A stretch of DNA of 64,000 nt, from contig CASDSU010000028.1 of NCBI GenBank assembly GCA_949283575.1, positions 1-64,000 on the forward strand. The letters are read 5' to 3'. The notes under the pieces are model-generated. The model saw nothing but the letters and a program-made list of their open reading frames with translations, had not been told where the DNA came from and searched no databases. The translations under genes and the position numbers were made by a program. The first letter of the stretch is position 1. Every line of letters starts with the position of its first letter. The DNA comes from an uncultured Eubacteriales bacterium. Its GTDB lineage: Bacteria; Bacillota; Clostridia; TANB77; UBA1234. Positions 9,000-17,335 of this stretch are shown here, one piece after another.

Positions 9000-9249
9000 T
9001 TATCTCTCTCCTTAAATTTGAATATATTTCATCTGAAATTTCAGTCTCAAATTCTCTTTCAAATTTCTTTGCTTTTATGGCCTTTTCTAAGCACTCGATG
9101 TTATAACAAATATATGCACCTCGTCCATTAATCTTTCCTGTTTTATCTATGCAAATATCTCCATCCGTCTTTTTTACAACTCTGCAAAGTTCAGCTTTTG
9201 ACTTTGATTCATAGCATCCAATGCATCGTCTTAGTGGAACCTTTTTCAT
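8992..9249 (-). CDS. ylxR: YlxR-family nucleic-acid-binding protein (RNase P modulator RnpM)
   Basis: The 85 residues carry the YlxR signature: PLRRCIGCYESKSKAEL near the start, then GRGAYICYNIECLEKA, the conserved GRGAY(I/V)C strand-helix. YlxR/RnpM binds RNA and has been reported to modulate RNase P in Bacillus subtilis. It lies 17 bases after nusA and overlaps ylxQ, matching the conserved nusA-ylxR-ylxQ-infB cluster. Confidence 0.93.
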   Translation of the reverse strand: MKKVPLRRCIGCYESKSKAELCRVVKKTDGDICIDKTGKINGRGAYICYNIECLEKAIKAKKFEREFETEISDEIYSNLRREISE

Positions 9250-9266
9250 TTATTCACCCCTATAAA

Positions 9267-10322
9267 TTACTGAATATTCATTTCTTCCTTTATTTGACTT
9301 TCACTCTTAATATCAATCTTCCAACCTGTAAGTTTTGCTGAAAGTCTAGCATTTTGTCCATCTTTACCAATTGCAAGTGATAATTGATTATCAGGAACAA
9401 CTACTTTTGATGTCATTTCTGCTTCATTTATATCAACTGCAAGAACTGTCGCAGGACTAAGAGCCGATGCAATGTATTGAACTGGATCTTCGCTCCATTC
9501 AACAACATCAATTTTCTCATCTCTTAATTCATTTAAAATATTTTGAATTCTGATTCCTCTTGGACCAACGCAAGAACCAACAGGATCAATATTCATATCT
9601 TTCGAGAAAACTGCGATTTTAGTTCTTGAACCAGCTTCTCTTACAATATTTTTAATTTCTATTAAACCTTCATAAATTTCAGGGATTTCAAGTTCAAACA
9701 ATCTTCTAACAAAACCTGGATGTGTTCTAGAAATAAGCATTTGTGGAACACCTTTAGCATTCTTTTGAATCTCCAAAACATATGCTTTAATTTTGTCATT
9801 CACTTGGTAGTTTTCACCAGCAACTTGCTCATTCATTGTCATAATTCCTTCAATTCTACCAAGATCAACTATCATAATATTTTTTTCAACTCTTTGAATT
9901 AGTCCACTAACTATTTCACCTTGTCTATCTGAATATTCTGTAAAAACAATCTCTCTCTCTGCTTCTCTAATTTTTTGAACTATAACTTGTTTAGCTGTTT
10001 GAGCTGCAATTCTTCCAAAATCTTTTGGAGTAATTTCAACTTCAACAATATCTCCAATTTCGATTTTTTTTCTGCCTTTTTTTACCGCATCAATAGCAAT
10101 TTCTATAGCTGGATCGTAAACTTCTTCAACAACTTCTTTTAATGAATATATTTTTATTGAAGCCTTTTCTTCATCAATCACAATCTTTACGTTTTCTTGT
10201 GAATTGAAGTTTTTCTTATATGCTGTAAGTAAAGCCGATTCTATTGCATCTAACAAATACTCCTTACTTATTCCCTTCTCAATACTTAACTCCTCTAGTG
10301 CTTCAAAAAATTCCTTATTCAT
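9267..10322 (-). CDS. nusA: Transcription termination/antitermination factor NusA
   Basis: Binds RNA polymerase and nascent RNA and controls pausing, termination and antitermination. The ATG at 10322 is chosen because it gives the standard N-terminus NKEFFEALEELSIEKG and overlaps the rimP stop as ATGAATAA. A longer frame reaching 10424 lies wholly inside rimP. The 351 residues include the N-terminal RNAP-binding domain, an S1 domain around 130-200, and KH1/KH2 with DPVGSCVGPRGIRIQ and LAIGKDGQNARL. There is no C-terminal acidic repeat, as usual in Bacillota. Confidence 0.96.
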   Translation of the reverse strand: MNKEFFEALEELSIEKGISKEYLLDAIESALLTAYKKNFNSQENVKIVIDEEKASIKIYSLKEVVEEVYDPAIEIAIDAVKKGRKKIEIGDIVEVEITPKDFGRIAAQTAKQVIVQKIREAEREIVFTEYSDRQGEIVSGLIQRVEKNIMIVDLGRIEGIMTMNEQVAGENYQVNDKIKAYVLEIQKNAKGVPQMLISRTHPGFVRRLFELEIPEIYEGLIEIKNIVREAGSRTKIAVFSKDMNIDPVGSCVGPRGIRIQNILNELRDEKIDVVEWSEDPVQYIASALSPATVLAVDINEAEMTSKVVVPDNQLSLAIGKDGQNARLSAKLTGWKIDIKSESQIKEEMNIQ

Positions 10323-10791
10323 TTTCCGATTCCTCCCAATCAAATAATATTTTTGCGTTTGAAATGTTATCAAAACTAATTCTTTCTTCCGTACCTTCAT
10401 CAGTGCAGATTGTAATTTCCACATCTGTAACTTCTTTTAGTATTCCTGAAATTGTCTTACTTTTATTTATAGTTTTAAACAATTTTATTTCAACATTTTT
10501 CTCAAGTGCAGCTTCAAAATGTTTCTTTTCTCTAAGTCTTCTTTCTAAACCACAAGAAGAAACTTCAAGTAAATAAGCTGTAGCTATTGGATCAACTCTG
10601 TCTAATTCTTCACCAACTGCATCACTTACCTTCTCGCAATCATCTAAATTAATTCCATTTTCACTATCAATATATAATCTTACATACCAATCTTGGCCTT
10701 CCTTTACATACTCTATATCATAAAGTTCGTAGCCTAATTTTTCTGTAACCGGTAATATGATTTTTTCTAGCTCTTTTTCTTGTTTTGTCAC
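10315..10791 (-). CDS. rimP: Ribosome maturation factor RimP
   Basis: Required for efficient 30S subunit assembly. The 158 residues show LGYELYDIEYVKEG in the N-terminal alpha/beta domain, LDDCEKVSDAVGEELD, and YLLEVSSCGLERRLR (usually EVSSPGLDRPL, so a cysteine stands where proline is common). The C-terminal Sm-like barrel follows. The GTG start at 10791 has AGGAGG at the right distance. It heads the nusA operon and overlaps nusA by eight bases. Confidence 0.94.
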   Translation of the reverse strand: MTKQEKELEKIILPVTEKLGYELYDIEYVKEGQDWYVRLYIDSENGINLDDCEKVSDAVGEELDRVDPIATAYLLEVSSCGLERRLREKKHFEAALEKNVEIKLFKTINKSKTISGILKEVTDVEITICTDEGTEERISFDNISNAKILFDWEESENE

Positions 10792-10807
10792 CTAATTACC
10801 TCCTTTA

Positions 10808-10846
10808 AACATAACGAAAGAGTGAGGCTTGCCTCACTCTTCATGT
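10808..10846 (-). terminator. Terminator between the 10916 gene and rimP
   Basis: AGAGTGAGG/CCTCACTCT forms a perfect 9-bp stem with a four-base loop. The minus strand then reads TTTCGTT. It insulates the rimP-nusA operon from the upstream GC-richer gene. Confidence 0.7.
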
Positions 10847-10915
10847 CGTTTTTATTATGCTACGCATATTTTACCAGTTTTCTCAATGAAAATCAAGCAT
10901 TTGCGTGCATTTTTG

Positions 10916-11368
10916 TTAAAAAAGTTCCAGCTCGACGGTAATCCTATATTGATCCATCGAGTTTTCTCCAAAGATTTTCGGAGAAATCTGTATATCGCCG
11001 TCATACGTAGCGATATACTCGGCATTGACATCATAGTCGTTTCCGACATTCAACTTGCCAAGCCGGTGAGCAATCATGGTTTTCGCGTACTGTGCAACTC
11101 GCTGAAGCGAAATGCAAGTAATATGATTCACCTCGACAATGCTCTCCATTTTGATTACCGGAAAATACCCATCGCGAAAAATCATTTCATCGGCATTGTC
11201 GAAAAATTCGTCGACGAGCAACTCAGCCTCACGCCGCTGCTTCTGATTCAATTCCTTCCGCTGTACTTGCATAAGCTGTTCATATTCCTCAACCGAAGTT
11301 GTAGAACAGATACTCTCAACGCCTTGACTCCTCAGATATTCTTGAAACTTCTCTCTAAAAGTAGCCAC
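10916..11368 (-). CDS. Unknown protein, GC-richer single-gene cassette
   Basis: I do not recognise this 150-residue soluble protein. The GTG at 11368 is chosen because AAGGAGGA lies eight bases upstream; the ATG at 11386 precedes that site. It is rich in Gln/Glu in the first half (YEQLMQVQRKELNQKQRR) and ends in a beta-rich segment (DQYRITVELELF). Codon use differs from its neighbours, with CGN arginine and GTC/GCC codons. It has its own promoter (11414-11442) and its own terminator. A longer antisense frame exists but lacks such signals. Confidence 0.7.
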   Translation of the reverse strand: MATFREKFQEYLRSQGVESICSTTSVEEYEQLMQVQRKELNQKQRREAELLVDEFFDNADEMIFRDGYFPVIKMESIVEVNHITCISLQRVAQYAKTMIAHRLGKLNVGNDYDVNAEYIATYDGDIQISPKIFGENSMDQYRITVELELF

Positions 11369-11413
11369 AATAGTGTCCTCCTTCATCTCTTGTTTTTCAG
11401 AGTTACGGGACTT

Positions 11414-11442
11414 ATTTTAGCATATTTTACATAAAAAGTCAA
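11414..11442 (-). promoter_or_regulatory. Sigma-A-type promoter of the 10916 gene
   Basis: On the minus strand TTGACT (11442-11437), a 17-base spacer containing ATGTAA, and TAAAAT (11419-11414). Confidence 0.7.
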
Positions 11443-13184
11443 CTTTTCCTAATATTAATTTCGTTTCTTATAATATTAAGATTCTGATTTTCAATCTCAC
11501 TTAATTCAGCCGTTGATACTGTTCTTCCATATACTGGTCTATACCACAAACAACCTATGAAATATTCCCTCAAGTCAAGGCTTTTAAAGTCATGACCATG
11601 CCTTGCAAAAATTTCATTATATGCAATATTAAGTTCATCAATGGTTAACCCCCTTAACATTTCCGGTGTTACCAATTCTTTATGACTATCAATTAAATAA
11701 AAATCATTTTCCATATCACTGTTATCTCTATTTGGATAATAATAATATGGTCCCGAATAAACATACTTAATCCCCAATTCATTCAACACATTCACCGAAA
11801 CAATTCCATCTTCTTCATCACCATACCACATCCAATCTGGCTTAAAAGTCTTAAGTATTGCATCCTTATTTTTCTCAAATTCATCTTTATCCATTTCAAC
11901 TTTCACAGAATTTGCATAATAATCATCTTCTGACTGAAGTCCTAAAATATACATTTTATTCGGATTTAATAACGCATATTCCTTGGCAGACGCAATTTTA
12001 TCTTCAACAGATTGTCTATAGTAATTTGGAGAGCTTGCATTATCGCTAACGTACTTATAACAGCTCAAAAGTAGATTATCCATTATTTTTTCCGCTTGCA
12101 TATACTCATTATTTATTGAAAATCCACACATTCCTTCTTCTGCAACTATATGCTTATTATCAAAAATAGTTTCATCTTTCATAAAACGTTTATATAACGC
12201 AAGACTTTCCAAGTTATTTCTCAAATCAATATTATAATAAAATGTATCATTTGAAATCAAAGATATAGAATATTGATCAACATAAAAATCTATATCTCCC
12301 TTTGAAACTTCATACATTACTTTTGCTGCATTTTCTTCAAAATTACTCTTTATAAACCAACTTTCCCATTCATCATAAGTCATAAGGCCCCATTTTTTCA
12401 ATTCTTCATCACGAGTATTATAATCATAGTCATAAAGTTTTTTCCCTGTCTTATTAAAAACATATTGTTCATATTCCCACCAGCCTTCTGAATATTGCTG
12501 ACCAGAATATATGCAATCTGATAATATATTTTTTATACTAACACCATCTAAGAATAATTCTTCTAATTTAATATCATTTCCGGTACTCAAATCTATATTT
12601 AAATATTTTCTACCATAAGTATAATTATCCTCATACGTTCTATCATTAAAGAAACGATAATAAATTTGCAATGATAATATATTTGAAAAGTTAGCATATG
12701 AATACATACCTACAGTCTTGATTTTATGTTCGTCTTGTATTGCAAGCATTTCAAATACTTCATCTCGTATTCTTTGATTTATTTTTTTCTCTACTTCCTC
12801 ATCTTTTAGTCCATCAATTTGCATATACGTAGCATTTTCTTCATAATACTTCGTATCTCCATATGTTTCTTTCTTTATAAAATCACCACTTATATAGTTC
12901 TTCTCTGATATCTCTATATTATTTGTGAAATACATTTCATCATATTCTACGGCATATTTTTTATCTATTGTAGCAATTGGTTCTTCTATTATTTCACCAC
13001 TTTCACCAGAAGTATTAGGTAATATAACTTCATTGTTTAAATCACCATTTTTATTTTTCACATAAGTTGCATACATTGATGTTGCTGTAACAGCAACTAT
13101 TCCAAATATAATAAGAAATATTACTATACCTTTGTATGATTCTACATTTGTTTCATTAACTTCTTTTGTTTGATTTTCTTCCAT
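11439..13184 (-). CDS. Membrane-anchored extracytoplasmic protein with C-terminal YARHG domain
   Basis: The 581-residue protein has one N-terminal membrane segment (about 20-42, IVIFLIIFGIVAVTATSMYA), a polar linker and a large outside part. The last 80 residues fit the YARHG domain: AYNEIFARHGHDF, then REYFIGCLWYRPV. YARHG domains occur in secreted or anchored Bacillota proteins and their role is unknown. The middle is homologous over its length to the 14305 protein (shared YYFTNNIEI and IDGLKDEDVE/IDGLKDEEVE patterns). It is the last gene of a minus-strand group, ten bases after the PstS-like gene. No enzymatic motif is visible. Confidence 0.75.
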   Translation of the reverse strand: MEENQTKEVNETNVESYKGIVIFLIIFGIVAVTATSMYATYVKNKNGDLNNEVILPNTSGESGEIIEEPIATIDKKYAVEYDEMYFTNNIEISEKNYISGDFIKKETYGDTKYYEENATYMQIDGLKDEEVEKKINQRIRDEVFEMLAIQDEHKIKTVGMYSYANFSNILSLQIYYRFFNDRTYEDNYTYGRKYLNIDLSTGNDIKLEELFLDGVSIKNILSDCIYSGQQYSEGWWEYEQYVFNKTGKKLYDYDYNTRDEELKKWGLMTYDEWESWFIKSNFEENAAKVMYEVSKGDIDFYVDQYSISLISNDTFYYNIDLRNNLESLALYKRFMKDETIFDNKHIVAEEGMCGFSINNEYMQAEKIMDNLLLSCYKYVSDNASSPNYYRQSVEDKIASAKEYALLNPNKMYILGLQSEDDYYANSVKVEMDKDEFEKNKDAILKTFKPDWMWYGDEEDGIVSVNVLNELGIKYVYSGPYYYYPNRDNSDMENDFYLIDSHKELVTPEMLRGLTIDELNIAYNEIFARHGHDFKSLDLREYFIGCLWYRPVYGRTVSTAELSEIENQNLNIIRNEINIRKS

Positions 13185-13193
13185 AAGTTCCTC

Positions 13194-14186
13194 CTACATT
13201 CCAACGTATCCAACTGCTTCTGCTGCTTTTTGTCCATTTTCTCCAAGCATAGCTTCAACTAATTTTCTTACAGGTCCATTTTCAGGCTCAGCTTTATTTA
13301 TTACGATATAGTAATTTGTTGTAAGAGGATATGAGCCATCTTTTATTGTTTTATTGTTAGGTTCCACACCATCTACACCAAGCAAATGAATTCTATCCGC
13401 AACTTCTTTATCAATAACATCATACATTGTTGTAGCATAATAATAATATGAATATCCTATTGAATTCTCTCCATTATCATAATTTGAAACAAGTCCAATA
13501 ATCGCGATCATACTTTCAATTATATCTTCTTTTGGAGGTTCCATTAATTCTAAACCTTTCATTACCAACTTCAACATTCCTGTTTGACTTCCTGAATTAG
13601 GTTCTCTTTGGAACGCTTTGATTGTTGCGTCATTTCCCCCAACTTTAGACCAATTTGTTATTTCTCCTGTATATATTTTCTGAATTTGTTCTAATGTTAA
13701 AGATTTAACAGGGTTTTTTATGTTTGTATAAAATACAAAAGCCTCATTTACTACTGGAATTACTTCAAGTTCAATTCCTGCTTTTTTTGCAAGTTCTAAT
13801 TCTTCATCAGATGGTTGTGTAACTAAAATCAAATCAGCATCACCACTTATTAAATTTTCATAGGCATAGTGAGTTGTATTATGCTTAACCTCTGCCTCTT
13901 CAAGTGGAATACCTAAGAACTCTGCTTTAAATGCTTCTGACAATGGAATTGTTGCTGTTGAGCCATCAATTCTTGGATAAGTTTCTTCTGTAAAGATTGC
14001 TTCTCTTTCACCAATTACAAATTCTTCAACAATTTGTTCACCTGATAGTTGTTCTCCGCTTTCTGTTTCAATGTTTGGATTATCAAGTTCACTATTATCT
14101 TTCGTCATGATTTTAAATAATCCAAAACATACTGCTAAAATTGCTACCACACCAAAAACTAAAACTGCTATTTTCTTTCCGTTCAT
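13194..14186 (-). CDS. PstS-like phosphate-binding (PBP superfamily) protein, membrane anchored
   Basis: The 330 residues have an N-terminal hydrophobic segment (about 6-26) and then a PBP_like fold. RIDGSTATIPLSEAF matches the start of PstS-type domains, where the Ser/Thr bind the oxyanion. IYTGEITNWSKVGG and FQREPNSGSQTG are diagnostic of PstS. There is no clean lipobox (LAVC lacks the small residue at -1), so it may be a transmembrane-anchored rather than lipid-anchored protein. No pstC, pstA or pstB lies nearby. It stands between two related YARHG-type proteins, suggesting a binding or sensing role rather than classical uptake. Confidence 0.8.
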   Translation of the reverse strand: MNGKKIAVLVFGVVAILAVCFGLFKIMTKDNSELDNPNIETESGEQLSGEQIVEEFVIGEREAIFTEETYPRIDGSTATIPLSEAFKAEFLGIPLEEAEVKHNTTHYAYENLISGDADLILVTQPSDEELELAKKAGIELEVIPVVNEAFVFYTNIKNPVKSLTLEQIQKIYTGEITNWSKVGGNDATIKAFQREPNSGSQTGMLKLVMKGLELMEPPKEDIIESMIAIIGLVSNYDNGENSIGYSYYYYATTMYDVIDKEVADRIHLLGVDGVEPNNKTIKDGSYPLTTNYYIVINKAEPENGPVRKLVEAMLGENGQKAAEAVGYVGM

Positions 14187-14207
14187 TTTAATTCCCCCTT
14201 AATATTT

Positions 14208-14304
14208 TTAATTTTGATTTTTTAATTCATTAATTCTATTTTGTATAATTATTCTATTTTGATTTTCTATTTCAGATAGTTCATCTATTGATACAGTTTT
14301 TCCT
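14208..14304 (-). pseudogene. Out-of-frame remnant of a YARHG-protein C-terminus
   Basis: Directly after the stop of the 14305 gene a different frame reads GKTVSIDELSEIENQN and ends at 14208. It matches the final residues of the 11439 protein (GRTVSTAELSEIENQN). The YARHG core between is missing. The 14305 gene therefore once had the same C-terminus and lost it by an internal deletion plus frameshift. Confidence 0.75.
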
Positions 14305-15495
14305 TTAATAGTCTTGATCATATAAAGAATCATCACTCAAACTCGCTTCTATATATAGCAAAATATTATCTTCTATCCAACCTGATTTAAACTTATCTGT
14401 TTCATAAATTTTATATTGTCGCTTAATTGCATTATCATATTGGTTCGTATATATACTTTCATACGTAACATATTTTTTATATAAAGTTAAATTATCAATA
14501 TTAGGCAGTAAATGTACTTTAGCAGAAACATCGTCTACATCTACTGTAATATACCTGTCTGATACTGAAAAATTATACTTACCTTTTTCAAAACTTTGCA
14601 TTACTTGCATTTTCTTTTCTTCGCGCGCACTACGATAGTACCATTTTTTCCAAGAAGCTTCATCCATTATTTTTCCTTCATCTACAGCCTTTTCAATTTC
14701 TTCCGATTTTTCACCAAATCTAAGTGTCCATTCCTCATAATTTCTATCAAGTTGTTTGTTCACATATTCAATATATTTAGGTGTATACGTATCTCCTTCT
14801 GTCACGGGTTCATCCCAGAGATATTGTTCTTCAGCAGTAATATTAATCTGATTCTTAATTGGATACATTGACGTAAATAATTCATCTAGTTCAATCTGCT
14901 CGCCCTTTACAAGATTATAATTGAAGTATTTTTGCTCATAATCTGTTTTCCAATAATCATATTCATTTTCGCTTTGATAATACCATGTTGTACTAATCGT
15001 AAACGATAATATATTTGCATAATTGCCAGAAATGTTATATTTAACCACTTTACCTATACAATTATTATCTTTCTCTAGATTTTTCTCAAAAGCGGCTTGT
15101 ATTATTTCTTCATTTATTTTTCTTTCAACATCCTCATCTTTCAAGCCATCAATAGAGAAATAAGTTATATCAAGTTCTTTTTCATCAAGTGTAGTATAAC
15201 TAGATTTTATTTTGTCTCCTTCTTGATGCTTTTGTTCTTTAATTTCTATATTATTGGTAAAATAATATCCATCCATATCTTCAACAATATATTTTTTCTT
15301 ATCTTTATCTTCATCTTCTTTTAGTTTTTCTGTGCTATCTCCTTCACTTATCATTATGCTAGTAGAGTCATTTACATTATCATTTGAATTCTTATTAATC
15401 TTCTTCGCTACGCAAAAAGTTGTAACAACCGCTACACAAGCAAATAATAATAAGAATACAAAAATACCTTTATAAGAATTTTTCTTATCCTCCAA
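14305..15495 (-). CDS. Membrane-anchored protein, YARHG-family paralogue lacking the YARHG domain
   Basis: The 396-residue protein has an N-terminal membrane segment (about 9-30, GIFVFLLLFACVAVVTTFCV), a charged D/E/K linker and an outside domain homologous to the 11439 protein (YYFTNNIEI, IDGLKDEDVERKINEE, LTLYKKYVTYESI). It starts at TTG 15495 after AAGGGGGCC. It stops in LYDQDY, short of the YARHG region, and an out-of-frame tail remains downstream. The shortened product could still be made and anchored. It opens the envelope gene group that continues with the PstS-like gene. Confidence 0.75.
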   Translation of the reverse strand: MEDKKNSYKGIFVFLLLFACVAVVTTFCVAKKINKNSNDNVNDSTSIMISEGDSTEKLKEDEDKDKKKYIVEDMDGYYFTNNIEIKEQKHQEGDKIKSSYTTLDEKELDITYFSIDGLKDEDVERKINEEIIQAAFEKNLEKDNNCIGKVVKYNISGNYANILSFTISTTWYYQSENEYDYWKTDYEQKYFNYNLVKGEQIELDELFTSMYPIKNQINITAEEQYLWDEPVTEGDTYTPKYIEYVNKQLDRNYEEWTLRFGEKSEEIEKAVDEGKIMDEASWKKWYYRSAREEKKMQVMQSFEKGKYNFSVSDRYITVDVDDVSAKVHLLPNIDNLTLYKKYVTYESIYTNQYDNAIKRQYKIYETDKFKSGWIEDNILLYIEASLSDDSLYDQDY

Positions 15496-15509
15496 TAGCC
15501 AGGCCCCCT

Positions 15510-15893
15510 TTATTCACCTAATTCAACACACATCTTTAACACTTCATCTAATCTTTCTTTTTGCTCCGTCAAATGTAAAAAACCGATTAATGCCTCAAAG
15601 CCAGTTGCATACTTATATTCAACAATATCTGCATTTTTTGCTGTTGAATGTGGATTTGCATTTCTTCCTCTTCTCACAATATCTTGTTCCTCTTCTGTAA
15701 GTTTTTCCTCCAACTCTTTTAGGATTCCACATTGAGCCTTAGCGCTTACAAATTTAATACTCTTCTTATGTAGCAAACCATTCTTACAAAGGCCTTGATT
15801 TATCACATATTCACGAATATACATTTCATAAACCGCATCCCCCATATATGCCCACACAAGTGGTGAATATTGCAAAGCATCTTCTTTCTTCAT
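15510..15893 (-). CDS. mrnC: Mini-ribonuclease III (MrnC), 23S rRNA maturation
   Basis: RNase III-type nuclease without a dsRNA-binding domain that trims 23S rRNA precursors in Bacillota. The 127 residues show LVWAYMGDAVYEMYIREYV, the RNase III signature with catalytic Asp. VRRGRNANPHSTAKNAD and ATGFEALIGFLHL complete the catalytic helix region (E-A-L-I-G-x-L). Length is normal. It follows rbgA with a three-base gap, so ribosome GTPase and rRNA nuclease are made together; in many relatives mrnC instead follows cysS. Confidence 0.93.
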   Translation of the reverse strand: MKKEDALQYSPLVWAYMGDAVYEMYIREYVINQGLCKNGLLHKKSIKFVSAKAQCGILKELEEKLTEEEQDIVRRGRNANPHSTAKNADIVEYKYATGFEALIGFLHLTEQKERLDEVLKMCVELGE

Positions 15894-15896
15894 ACA

Positions 15897-16772
15897 TTAC
15901 TTCCTTTCCGGAGCACTTTCTAATGTTATATTACCAATCTTTCCCGTTCTAAACTCATCAATAATTATATTAGCAACTTTTGTATAATCAATCTCTCCAC
16001 CCTTAACTAAACAGCCTCTTTTTCTTCCAATCTCTTCAAGAACTTCAAGTGGCATTTCATATTCAAAATTAGAATCAATTTTATATCTTTCAAACAACTT
16101 TTCTTTATTTTCTACAAGTAATTCCTCAACCAAAAACAACGACAATTCTTCAACATCCATAATAGTGTCTTTTATTGTTCCTATATATGCCAAATGACGC
16201 GCTGTTAATTCATCATCAAATTTTGGCCAAAGCACACCAGGTGTATCTAAAAGTTGAATTTTTTCATTCAATCTTACCCATTGATTTCTCTTTGTAACAC
16301 CAGGTTTATTTCCTGTTTCAGCTGTAGATTTACCAGCAACTTTATTTATAAAAGTAGATTTACCAACGTTAGGAATACCAACTATCATAGCTTTAATTGA
16401 TGCACCCACCATACCTTGCTTTTCTTTTCTCTCAAGCTTTTCTTTCATAAGTTCATAAGCAGCATCAACAACTTTTTTCATTCCTAAACCTTGATTTGAA
16501 TTAGTTTCAATTGCAACTTGATTTTTAGTTTTAAAATAATTAATCCACTTTTGATTTTCTATTTTGTCCGCAAGATCAGCTTTGTTCAAAACTATTATTC
16601 TTGGCTTGTCTGCAATTATTTCATTCAAAATAGGATTCCTACTTGATTTTGGAATCCTAGCATCAACAAGTTCGATAACAACATCAACTTGCTTTACAGC
16701 TTCTCCAATCTCTCTTCTAGCCTTAGCCATATGACCAGGATACCATTGTATTTGATTTTGATTGCTTCCCAT
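15897..16772 (-). CDS. rbgA: Ribosome biogenesis GTPase RbgA (YlqF)
   Basis: Circularly permuted GTPase needed for late 50S assembly. The 291 residues start with IQWYPGHMAKARREI, the RbgA hallmark. The G motifs appear in permuted order: G4 LNKADLAD near 60, G1 GIPNVGKSTFIN near 130, then G3 DTPGVLWPK. The C-terminal ANTAR-like RNA-binding domain ends in FRTGKIGNITLE. Start ATG 16772 follows GGAAG. It is closely linked to mrnC downstream. Confidence 0.95.
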   Translation of the reverse strand: MGSNQNQIQWYPGHMAKARREIGEAVKQVDVVIELVDARIPKSSRNPILNEIIADKPRIIVLNKADLADKIENQKWINYFKTKNQVAIETNSNQGLGMKKVVDAAYELMKEKLERKEKQGMVGASIKAMIVGIPNVGKSTFINKVAGKSTAETGNKPGVTKRNQWVRLNEKIQLLDTPGVLWPKFDDELTARHLAYIGTIKDTIMDVEELSLFLVEELLVENKEKLFERYKIDSNFEYEMPLEVLEEIGRKRGCLVKGGEIDYTKVANIIIDEFRTGKIGNITLESAPERK

Positions 16773-16787
16773 TTTTACACTTCCTTC

Positions 16788-17129
16788 TTATTCTTCTATT
16801 GCTTCCAAATAATTAACCTTTTTTCCTTCTTTTTTAGCATACTCAATTTCAGATTTTGTACTATCACCTATATATCCATTAACATTTATAACAAAAATTT
16901 CATCGCACATATCTATCTTTCGTTTATGCATATCGTCTAACATTTCTTTCGTTTTTGTCAAAGTTCCCTCATCCATGTTCTCCCACACTTCAGAATCACC
17001 CGAATGACCAAATAATCCAACTGAAATCACTATGTTACCTTTCAAGGTTAAATCTTTTTGAACTTTATAAAACTCATCTTTAAATCTTGTAGAACCACAT
17101 AATGTAATAACCTTATAATCTTTAACCAT
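16788..17129 (-). CDS. Nucleoside 2-deoxyribosyltransferase-like / DUF4406-like protein
   Basis: The ATG at 17129 is chosen because AAAGGAG lies just upstream; a longer frame begins upstream of that site. The 113 residues read VITLCGSTRFKDEF at the N-terminus, the glycine-rich strand-loop of the deoxyribosyltransferase/DUF4406 Rossmann-like superfamily. CDEIFVINVNGYIGDST and SEIEYAKKEGKKV complete the same fold pattern. Substrate is unknown; candidates are nucleosides or nucleotide second messengers. It precedes rbgA by 15 bases. Confidence 0.65.
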   Translation of the reverse strand: MVKDYKVITLCGSTRFKDEFYKVQKDLTLKGNIVISVGLFGHSGDSEVWENMDEGTLTKTKEMLDDMHKRKIDMCDEIFVINVNGYIGDSTKSEIEYAKKEGKKVNYLEAIEE

Positions 17130-17335
17130 ACTAATTCTCCTTTTTAACAAGATTCCGCGCTTAATATTTCGTAAACCATTATACCACTTGCTTCCATAAA
17201 AAGCTAGTGTAAATGCGCATTAGAGATATTCGTTAAATGTTCAAAGAAATCCATATTTTGCTTAATACTCCAACATTTGTGGGTTTACCCTACAGCTATT
17301 CATCTCTTATAATTAGTGTAAGGAGGTGATTTCAC

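Noticed and set aside
10829-11434. 201-residue plus-strand frame antisense to the 10916 gene
   Set aside because: It is longer but has no ribosome binding site or promoter, and it starts in the rimP-side terminator; the minus gene has a perfect promoter, site and terminator.
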